20,504 nucleotides of DNA from an uncultured Bacteroidaceae bacterium (GTDB taxonomy: Bacteria > Bacteroidota > Bacteroidia > Bacteroidales > Bacteroidaceae). The translations under genes and the position numbers were made by a program. Under the pieces are notes generated by a model. The model saw only the letters and a list, made by a program, of their open reading frames with translations. It did no database searches and was not told the origin of the DNA. The DNA is taken from the NCBI GenBank assembly GCA_904501945.1, contig CAJGCU010000036.1:1-20504 (forward strand). Direction: 5' to 3'. This document shows, piece after piece, positions 1 through 5,600 of the stretch. Each line of letters begins with the position of its first letter. The stretch's first letter is position 1.

Positions 1-49
1 TATATATTATATATTTTATATTATATATTATATATATAAATAAAACTTA
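1..49. repeat. AT-only low-complexity tract
   Basis: The first 49 bases are almost entirely T and A in alternating TA/TATT patterns, partly self-complementary. The tract could be a flexible or easily melted spacer at the end of an upstream transcription unit, but nothing in it identifies a function. The upstream gene lies outside the window, so its role cannot be judged. Confidence 0.6.
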
Positions 50-92
50 ACCTACCCCCTTATATATGTCCCCCATGAAAAATGAGAAAATT

Positions 93-124
93 AAAAAATG
101 AAAAAATGAAAAAATGAAAAAATG
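93..124. repeat. Four perfect tandem copies of an 8-bp unit (AAAAAATG)
   Basis: Positions 93-100, 101-108, 109-116 and 117-124 are identical AAAAAATG units. A shorter related stretch (ATGAAAAATGAG) precedes them at 75-86. The unit contains ATG, so the array repeats potential start codons, but no convincing protein follows. The array is one of three 8-bp-period arrays in this window (see 4553-4646 and 10803-10850). It could vary in copy number by slippage; that is inference. Confidence 0.85.
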
Positions 125-129
125 ATGGT

Positions 130-350
130 CGGGATGCAGGGGATTGGATGGTGTGATATGGATATGGGCTTTCTTTGCGTATCGGGCTGTTCCGCTGTGT
201 GGGTTGAAATTGGCGCGGAATGTGTCGCCAGGGAGTCGGGGGTGGGCTGGCGAATATTCGCCAACTTTGGGGGCATTGTGGCGACACCCCTCGCTTTTCG
301 CGCTGAAATGCTTGCAAGCAGGGGGTCTTTATGCGTAACTTTGCATCATC
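130..350 (+). repeat. G-rich palindrome-dense intergenic element upstream of the GH98 gene
   Basis: This stretch contains a perfect 16-bp palindrome TGGCGAATATTCGCCA (248-263). It is nested between a 9-bp inverted pair, GTGTCGCCA (222-230) and TGGCGACAC (279-287), so TGGCGA/TCGCCA occurs four times in alternating orientation. A further perfect 12-bp palindrome TGCTTGCAAGCA lies at 309-320. Base use on the plus strand is strongly G-biased (GGG 231-233, GGGGG 238-242, GGG 244-246, GGGGG 269-273), unlike the adjoining AT tract. Reading frames of about 60-85 codons cross it on both strands but look like by-products of the repeats. It may be a dispersed intergenic repeat; only a genome search can show that. 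Confidence 0.6.
312..343 (+). promoter_or_regulatory. Putative Bacteroidetes promoter in the palindromic element
   Basis: TAACTTTG at 336-343 matches the Bacteroides -7 consensus TAnnTTTG. A TTG at 312-314 lies 21 bases upstream, in the expected place for the -33 element, and sits inside the palindrome TGCTTGCAAGCA (309-320). Transcription would start near 350 and give the downstream GH98 gene a leader of about 290 bases. A second weaker promoter-like box lies closer to the gene (601-608). Confidence 0.55.
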
Positions 351-600
351 GGAACGCGCATCGAGTACGAAATGATTAAATGCCCTTGTAGTGACACGGA
401 GCTGGGCGAATTCATTTTATCTTCGCGACTTGACAATATTCTTGATGTTTTCAGAAAAGATTGGCTTCATTGCCCTCTTTGGCTGCTTACAGGTGGCGAG
501 CAAGCAGGAATATGTCATAATTTCTGGATTTTCAGAGTTCCATGTAACATCCCGACAACTTTTGGAAACATAGAAGAATCTTTGTTGGCAGAAAATTCCT

Positions 601-608
601 TATCTTTG
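601..608 (+). promoter_or_regulatory. Putative proximal -7 box of the GH98 gene
   Basis: TATCTTTG matches TAnnTTTG and lies 30 bases before the chosen ATG at 639, implying a leader of about 25 bases. The nearest upstream TTG (582-584) is only 16 bases away, shorter than the usual 19-21, so the upstream half is weak. The short A-rich leader lacks a Shine-Dalgarno sequence, as is normal in this phylum. Confidence 0.45.
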
Positions 609-638
609 CAACACGATAACCTAAAAACAATTAACTAT

Positions 639-3600
639 ATGAGATCTGTCTTTACAAAAATGATGCTGGCCCTCATCCTGCTGATGGCTGCAGCAACCAT
701 GTCGGCTCAGGAGCGCCGACCCATCGACTCGAAGCATCCGCTTTGGCTCATCCACATCGACGTGTGGAACAGTGCTGACCCGCAGAAGATTATCGACCTG
801 ATTCCTGACGACATCAAGCCATACGTCTGCATGAACCTTTCGCTCTCTTGTCAGTTTGACGAGAGTACAGAGATGTACCGCATGCCTCGCTATGCTGTGC
901 GTACCTACAAATCATGGGCTTCTGTGTGCCAGGCTAACAACATGTGGTTCACCTGCCAGCCTGCCAGCGGCGGACATACCCACATTCAGGATAGCGACCT
1001 GGAGACATTTGAGTTTTTCTTCAAGAACTACCCTAACTTCTTGGGATGGAACTATGCCGAGCAGTTCTGGGGCTTCGACGTGGCTGGCAACAAGAGTTCC
1101 AGCACAACGAGCACACGCTGGGCGCTTTTTGCCAAGCTGGTGGAGATGTCGCACAAGTACGGAGGTTTCCTGACTGTGAGCTGGTGCGGAGGTGTCTATC
1201 ACATGAACACGAACCCGATTGCCGAGCTGAAGCGCAACAAGGAATTCATGGCTGCTTGCCAGAAGTATCCCGAGGCCATCCTGTTCCTCTACAAATATAC
1301 ACACGCTGGCTGCTACTACAACAACGAGAGTGTCTGCTGGGGACCATTCATCTCAGGATTGACCAAGAACTACGGTGTGCGCTACGACAACTGCGGATGG
1401 AACGATGCGCTGAACAAATTCTTTGGCGAGAACCACGGCAGAAAGTACCCTGGCAGCGCGGGCATCGGAACGGTGATGGAGCAGACTTGCGTGAACGGCG
1501 GCGCTGTGTGGGACGGACCTGAGCTCATCTGGAGCGGAGAATGTTTCCAGGGACTGAACGACAGCAACGTGGACGGATACACGCGACGCAACTGGGGCAC
1601 GTTCCCTAATTTCCGCGGCATCTGGCTCGACATGTGGCGCAAGATTATTGACGGAACCATGTACATCCCTACTCGCGAGGAAGTGGTGGAAAAGACTAAG
1701 ATTGTGGTCATCAACGACAAGACCGATGATTATACAGCATGGGACGACCTCTACAACGGGCTCTACCTGCAGACTGACCCCTTCAACCAGAAGAAGGAGT
1801 CGCAGTGGAACTACGGACAGTGGTACAACAACCTGTGCTACTTCAAATCTACAGGACGCTACGGCGCCATCCCGATGGTGACAGGACTTTATGACGAGGC
1901 TGCAAAGAGCATCCCTGTGCAGGTGAAAAAGTCTAACTACACCACTCGCTGGGGTTCACAGACCAAGAAGGTGGCTGACTTCAACGCCCAATACCCTGAG
2001 GTGAGCACCGGCGACCTGTATGTGAACAGATACAAGAACCAGCTGGTGACTTACACTCCATACACCTACATGAATGAGAAGAAGACTGCATCTGCGCAGA
2101 TTCCGCTCCTCTACAACACCTGCGAGCGACTCGACCTCACATGGGGCAAGCTGAGCAGCGGTATCATCCGCGAATACAGCGACCACATCGACTTCTACCT
2201 GAACAACTACCGCAACGATACCACCAACATGGTGCTCGACAAGATTGTGATTGTGGGTGCAACAGCAGAGCCAACTTTCAAAGTGACCAAGCGCACCTTA
2301 GCGACTTGCAGCACCACTAAGGAGTGGGATGCTGAGACCGGTACCTTCACCCTCAACGTGAAGCACATGGGAGCACTCGACGTAACCATCAACTGCGCTG
2401 GCGCTGCCACTGAACGCAGCACAGACCTGGCAGACAGCACGCCACTGACGGCAGACCTGCCAAAGCAGCCCGAAGATTTTGCCGGCCCTATCATCATCGA
2501 AGCAGAAAACATGGACCGCAAGAGCGTGAAGAGCGTGGCACTCACACACTCCGGATGGTGGGCACAGGATGTGGACGACTTTGCCGGAATGGGCTATGTC
2601 GACCTCGGCACCAACTCGGCAGCAGCTCTCCGCCACCAGCTCAAACTGAAGAAAGCGGGCGAATACAACATTTACGTACGCTACTGCAACTCGACCAAAA
2701 AGGGACAGATGAGAGCCTCCGTCAACGGCAAGTCATCGCTCATGCAATTTGAGAAGGTGAAACTCAACGACTGGCATATGGCTAAGATTACCGCGACAAT
2801 GAAGGAAGGAAACAACACTCTCATCCTCACCAACATGGGCGGTGTTGGCATGTATATCGACCAAATCATCTACTCGCCGGTGGATGCGACTCCAATGAAG
2901 TATGCTGTCACTGTGCTCGACGCTGAAAACGGTTCTGTTACCGCCGACGTGACAGAGGCTGAGGCTGAGCAGACCGTGAAGCTGACCATCACGCCTAACT
3001 CCGGCTGTCTGCTGAAGGAACTGCGCGTCATCAACTCTGTCTATTACACAGCAGGAAAGACCATCCCTGTAGAAGACCCAGCTGCCACAGAGATTACCTT
3101 CGCCATGTTTGACGACAATGTCACCATCCAGCCTGTCTTCATCGACAACAGCGCTGTGTATACCCTCAACTACGACGATGTGCTGCAAGGCACTATGCCT
3201 GAAGGATGGCGCGCTACACAGGAGAACAACGATGTGCACCAGTATCCTAATAGCTACGGATCAGGCGCTCGTGTCTTCTCTGGCTTCACAGGCTATCAGG
3301 GCAAAGGACTCTACTGGCGCAACACCAATGCCGAATATGGCAAGCAAGCATCTTACCCGCTCAAGCTCGATGCGGGCTCATACAAGCTCACTTTCGCCAT
3401 GGCTGCATGGAAGGGTTCGCCACGCTACAAGGCGCAGATTCTCAATGCCAACGGAACCGTCGTTGAAGAATCAAGCAGCTATCTGGCTTCTCCTAATGCC
3501 AACGGAAACACGGCGGCAAACATCAGCACGGCTAAGCGTTATGAAATGCCGTTCGAAATCACCAAAGCAGGCAACTACACCATCCGTTTCGTCAACATGA

Positions 3601-3812
3601 CCTCTGGCGGAGGTTTCCAAGAGTTCTTGCTGCTGGAATGCCGCATCAACACTGTTGAAAAGCCTAATAGCATTAACAATGTCAACACAGAAACAGATGG
3701 TGCTATCATAGGTATTTACAACACCGCCGGCATCCGTCAAAATACGCTCCAGCCAGGCTTCAACATCATCAAAAAAGCCGACGGAACAGCTGTCAAAGTA
3801 TTCGTCAAATAA
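639..3812 (+). CDS. Secreted multidomain glycoside hydrolase, family GH98 type
   Basis: The protein has 1057 residues. The ATG at 639 is preferred because it opens a clear signal peptide (MRSVFTKMMLALILLMAAATMSAQ); the frame is open back to 372, but that extension is not protein-like. Residues about 28-345 match the GH98 catalytic barrel: HPLWLIHIDVWN, then PNFLGWNYAEQFWGFD with Glu141 as candidate acid, then VRYDNCGWND (Asp250) and GGAVWDGPELIW. A beta-rich region follows to about 590. Next come a CBM6/35-like module (about 617-746, IIIEAENMD...YIDQIIYSP), a small repeat-like domain (755-835) and a beta-sandwich (840-1003). A C-terminal tail (IGIYNTAGI...VKVFVK) resembles type IX-type sorting tails. 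Characterised GH98 enzymes are endo-beta-galactosidases on blood-group glycans or endoxylanases on complex arabinoxylan; the sequence does not decide which. No SusC/SusD genes adjoin it. Confidence 0.92.
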   Translation: MRSVFTKMMLALILLMAAATMSAQERRPIDSKHPLWLIHIDVWNSADPQKIIDLIPDDIKPYVCMNLSLSCQFDESTEMYRMPRYAVRTYKSWASVCQANNMWFTCQPASGGHTHIQDSDLETFEFFFKNYPNFLGWNYAEQFWGFDVAGNKSSSTTSTRWALFAKLVEMSHKYGGFLTVSWCGGVYHMNTNPIAELKRNKEFMAACQKYPEAILFLYKYTHAGCYYNNESVCWGPFISGLTKNYGVRYDNCGWNDALNKFFGENHGRKYPGSAGIGTVMEQTCVNGGAVWDGPELIWSGECFQGLNDSNVDGYTRRNWGTFPNFRGIWLDMWRKIIDGTMYIPTREEVVEKTKIVVINDKTDDYTAWDDLYNGLYLQTDPFNQKKESQWNYGQWYNNLCYFKSTGRYGAIPMVTGLYDEAAKSIPVQVKKSNYTTRWGSQTKKVADFNAQYPEVSTGDLYVNRYKNQLVTYTPYTYMNEKKTASAQIPLLYNTCERLDLTWGKLSSGIIREYSDHIDFYLNNYRNDTTNMVLDKIVIVGATAEPTFKVTKRTLATCSTTKEWDAETGTFTLNVKHMGALDVTINCAGAATERSTDLADSTPLTADLPKQPEDFAGPIIIEAENMDRKSVKSVALTHSGWWAQDVDDFAGMGYVDLGTNSAAALRHQLKLKKAGEYNIYVRYCNSTKKGQMRASVNGKSSLMQFEKVKLNDWHMAKITATMKEGNNTLILTNMGGVGMYIDQIIYSPVDATPMKYAVTVLDAENGSVTADVTEAEAEQTVKLTITPNSGCLLKELRVINSVYYTAGKTIPVEDPAATEITFAMFDDNVTIQPVFIDNSAVYTLNYDDVLQGTMPEGWRATQENNDVHQYPNSYGSGARVFSGFTGYQGKGLYWRNTNAEYGKQASYPLKLDAGSYKLTFAMAAWKGSPRYKAQILNANGTVVEESSSYLASPNANGNTAANISTAKRYEMPFEITKAGNYTIRFVNMTSGGGFQEFLLLECRINTVEKPNSINNVNTETDGAIIGIYNTAGIRQNTLQPGFNIIKKADGTAVKVFVK

Positions 3813-3858
3813 AACAAGACTTGCTAAATAACCGCAAGAATCTACGTCTTGCAAACTC

Positions 3859-3894
3859 AATACCCCTCGGACATCTATTGCTCCGAGGGGTATT
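3859..3894 (+). terminator. Hairpin terminator after the GH98 gene
   Basis: AATACCCCTCGGA (3859-3871) and TCCGAGGGGTATT (3882-3894) form a perfect 13-bp stem with a 10-base loop, 47 bases after the GH98 stop codon. The following bases (ATCGTA) are not a real T-tract, so termination efficiency is uncertain. The position and strong stem still favour an end-of-transcript role. Confidence 0.7.
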
Positions 3895-4181
3895 ATCGTA
3901 CCCGAGTACCGTTATAGAGATACCCAACAGGCATGAAGAATCAAATAACGCGGATTTGAAATAAAGTACAAATAAATTCATCTGGGAAACACACCACATC
4001 AGCAGGAAGGACGCAAAATCTCAGAACACCCGATGTTCTGTACTGCAATGGGTTCAGCCACCGGAAACAACCACTTTCCCTTGCAAGGCAACAAAACAGA
4101 GTCGGCCTATATATCAGACCTCTCTGTTCCATCCATTCCCGCTATGGTCATGAAGTCTAAATTGCAAAAGTGTAAAGCGAC
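3895..4181. other. Intergenic stretch without a recognisable gene
   Basis: This interval lies between the GH98 terminator and the tRNA terminator. Only short frames of about 60 codons cross it, with no plausible start context or protein character. A small perfect hairpin CAGAACA/TGTTCTG (4022-4028 with 4034-4040, loop CCCGA) is the only structure noticed. No good promoter was seen on the plus strand, so a small RNA is not supported. Confidence 0.5.
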
Positions 4182-4213
4182 AAAAAAAAGCATCCACGGA
4201 ATCCGCAGATGCT
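4182..4213 (-). terminator. Rho-independent terminator of the tRNA-Met gene
   Basis: On the minus strand an 11-bp stem beginning AGCATCTGCGG and closing CCGTGGATGCT (plus-strand 4189-4213, two G-U pairs, three-base loop) is followed by a run of T (plus-strand A tract 4182-4188). It starts six bases after the tRNA 3' end, a textbook intrinsic terminator for the tRNA transcript. Confidence 0.88.
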
Positions 4214-4218
4214 TGCTG

Positions 4219-4292
4219 TAGCGAGGGAGGGGCTCGAACCCTCGACCTCCGGATTATGAATCCGACGCTCTAACCGGCTGAGCTACCTCGCC
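4219..4292 (-). tRNA. tRNA-Met (anticodon CAU)
   Basis: The minus strand folds into a complete 74-base cloverleaf. The acceptor stem pairs GGCGAGG with CCTCGCT, so the first pair is G-U. The D arm carries TAGCTCAG...GGTTAGAGC, the anticodon loop is TTCATAA (CAT at plus-strand 4256-4258), and the T arm is GAGGG-TTCGAGC-CCCTC. The discriminator base is A and the CCA end is not encoded (the next bases are CAG), so it must be added enzymatically. The paired 1-72 position argues against initiator tRNA. A CAU anticodon could also belong to lysidine-modified tRNA-Ile2, but the overall sequence is closer to elongator Met. It is a single-gene unit with its own promoter and terminator. Confidence 0.95.
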
Positions 4293-4323
4293 ATCACATA
4301 GGGGTCATTCCCGAATGCGAGTG

Positions 4324-4355
4324 CAAAGGTAGTGCTTTTCAGGAAACTGGCAAAA
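4324..4355 (-). promoter_or_regulatory. Promoter of tRNA-Met
   Basis: On the minus strand TTTTG (plus-strand 4351-4355) is followed after 19 bases by TACCTTTG (plus-strand 4324-4331), an essentially ideal Bacteroidetes -33/-7 pair. Transcription would begin about 25 bases before the tRNA 5' end at 4292. Confidence 0.8.
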
Positions 4356-4394
4356 GATTTTAGAACTTTTTTTTCGTTTACCCACGAAAAAGTG

Positions 4395-4520
4395 AGAAAT
4401 AGGGGAAATCTCTTTCTTTTGTGCTCGCTTATTCGTACTCTGGCTCCGCCGAAGGTACTTTCGCTCGACAAAAGAAAGAAATAGGGGAAATCTCTTTCTT
4501 TTGTGCTCGCTTATTCGTAC
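4395..4520 (+). repeat. 44-bp perfect direct repeat with internal hairpin
   Basis: Positions 4395-4438 and 4477-4520 are identical over 44 bases (starting AGAAATAGGGG, ending GCTTATTCGTAC), offset by 82 bases. ACAAAAGAAAGA (4468-4479) and TCTTTCTTTTGT (4493-4504) form a perfect 12-bp inverted repeat with a 13-base loop. Outer GGTAC (4454-4458) and GTACC (4517-4521) extend the symmetry. Only the second copy runs into a -7 box (4518-4525); the first continues into unrelated sequence, so only one promoter appears complete. Confidence 0.85.
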
Positions 4521-4525
4521 CTTTG
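4495..4525 (+). promoter_or_regulatory. Putative promoter of fabI
   Basis: TACCTTTG at 4518-4525 matches the -7 consensus exactly and overlaps the end of the second 44-bp repeat. A TTTC at 4495-4498 lies at the right distance (19 bases) but is an imperfect -33 element; a TTG at 4501-4503 is too close. Transcription would start near 4532, giving fabI a leader of about 115 bases that contains the octamer arrays. Confidence 0.6.
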
Positions 4526-4552
4526 CACCCGATTTATAAGGACAACAATTAA

Positions 4553-4646
4553 AAACGGTTATACGGTTGCATGGCTATATGGTTGTACGGTTATTATACC
4601 GCAGAACTGTAAAGCATCAAAACCGTAAAACCTCAAAATCGTAAAA
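4553..4646 (+). promoter_or_regulatory. Two inverted 8-bp-period arrays forming the fabI leader hairpin
   Basis: Five imperfect octamers (AAACGGTT, ATACGGTT, GCATGGCT, ATATGGTT, GTACGGTT) fill 4553-4592. Four more (CATCAAAA, CCGTAAAA, CCTCAAAA, TCGTAAAA) fill 4615-4646 and end two bases before the fabI ATG. The second set is close to the reverse complement of the first: GGTTGTACGGTTATT (4581-4595) can pair with AAAACCGTAAAACC (4619-4632) apart from one internal and one end mismatch. The transcript leader could therefore fold over the translation start region. A regulatory role is inference. Confidence 0.6.
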
Positions 4647-4648
4647 TT

Positions 4649-5512
4649 ATGGCTTACAATTTGCTTAAAGGTAAAAGAGGAATCATTTTTGGTGCACTGA
4701 ACGACCAGTCTATCGCTTGGAAGGTGGCTGAGCGTGCAGTGGAAGAGGGCGCACAAATTGTGCTGACTAATACCGCTGTCGCATGTCGCATGGGTACAAT
4801 TGCAGAACTTGCAGAAAAGACAAACGCAACAGTAATTGCTGCTGACGCAACTAGCGTAGAAGACCTTGAAATGCTTTTTGCCGAATCTCAGAAAGCTCTG
4901 GGCGGAAAAATAGATTTCGTTCTTCATTCTTGCGCTATGAGCGCAAACATGAGAAAGAAGCGCACATACGACGACCTCGACTATAGCCTTTTGGATAAAA
5001 CACTTGATATTTCAGCTATCTCGTTCCACAAAATGCTTCAGGTAGCTAAGAAACAGGATGCATTGAACGAGAATGCAAGCGTGCTTGCGCTCACTTATGT
5101 GGCAAGCCACCGCACTTTCTTTGGTTATAACGACATGGCAGATGCGAAGTCACTGCTTGAGTCTATTGCACGTTCATTCGGCTATATCTACGGACGTGAG
5201 AAGGGTGTTCGCGTCAACACCATCAGCCAGTCACCAACCTACACAACTGCGGGTGGAGGCATCAAGGGATTCGACGGTCTCTACGACTTCTCAGACCGTA
5301 TGTCTCCACTGGGCAATGCAAGCGCAGACGAATGTGCAGACTACTGCGTAGTGATGTTCTCTGACTTGACAAAGAAGGTGACTATGCAGACACTTTTCCA
5401 CGATGGCGGATTCTCTAATATGGGTATGTCACTCCGAGGCATGACTCAGTATAACAAGTCATTCATCGAGGAGAACACAGATCAGGAAACAGGAAAGATT
5501 ATCTACGGATAA
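4649..5512 (+). CDS. fabI: Enoyl-[acyl-carrier-protein] reductase, FabI type
   Basis: This 287-residue short-chain dehydrogenase/reductase reduces trans-2-enoyl-ACP with NAD(P)H in the last step of each round of type II fatty-acid elongation, in the cytoplasm. The N-terminal nucleotide-binding loop reads GIIFGALNDQSIAWKVA (residues 11-27), the FabI form with the SIA signature. Tyr150, Tyr160 and Lys167 (TYVASHRTFFGYNDMADAK) reproduce the FabI Tyr-(6)-Lys catalytic arrangement with the accompanying upstream Tyr, four residues later than in E. coli. Length is slightly above the usual 260 residues because of a C-terminal extension. It is transcribed alone, between a repeat-rich leader and a strong terminator. 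Confidence 0.95.
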   Translation: MAYNLLKGKRGIIFGALNDQSIAWKVAERAVEEGAQIVLTNTAVACRMGTIAELAEKTNATVIAADATSVEDLEMLFAESQKALGGKIDFVLHSCAMSANMRKKRTYDDLDYSLLDKTLDISAISFHKMLQVAKKQDALNENASVLALTYVASHRTFFGYNDMADAKSLLESIARSFGYIYGREKGVRVNTISQSPTYTTAGGGIKGFDGLYDFSDRMSPLGNASADECADYCVVMFSDLTKKVTMQTLFHDGGFSNMGMSLRGMTQYNKSFIEENTDQETGKIIYG

Positions 5513-5532
5513 ACGCAAACTTTTACCACATG

Positions 5533-5577
5533 AAAAGCGAATCGGCCGTCCCGGATGGAATAGCCGATTCGCTTTTT
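5533..5577. terminator. Bidirectional terminator between fabI and the convergent secreted-protein gene
   Basis: AAAAGCGAATCGGC (5533-5546) and GCCGATTCGCTTTT (5563-5576) form a perfect 14-bp stem with a 16-base loop. T-tracts flank it on both strands (T at 5573-5577; A at 5533-5536). It lies 21 bases after the fabI stop and 24 bases beyond the stop of the convergent gene, so it can serve both. Confidence 0.9.
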
Positions 5578-5600
5578 ATACGATATTCTTAACAAGGCAT

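Noticed and set aside
60..379. Overlapping short frames of about 60-85 codons on both strands
   Set aside because: They follow the palindromes and poly-A octamers, lack any recognisable fold, and overlap each other; they are best explained as by-products of the repeat element.
430..435. TTGACA resembling a sigma-70 -35 box
   Set aside because: Bacteroidetes primary sigma uses TTG/TAnnTTTG promoters and no suitable -10 follows at the correct distance.
372..638. Upstream in-frame extension of the GH98 gene
   Set aside because: The 89 extra codons precede a clear signal peptide at 639 and show no protein-like or conserved character; a promoter-like box lies inside the extension at 601-608.
3941..4221. 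Short frames of about 62 codons on both strands in the intergenic stretch
   Set aside because: No start context, no promoter and overlap with the tRNA terminator; no family resemblance.
4219..4292. tRNA-Met as a phage or island attachment site
   Set aside because: No integrase gene and no duplicated 3' tRNA end were seen nearby; the gene has its normal promoter and terminator.
4395..4646. CRISPR array
   Set aside because: The repeats are two 44-bp copies and short 8-bp units without regular unique spacers or cas genes.
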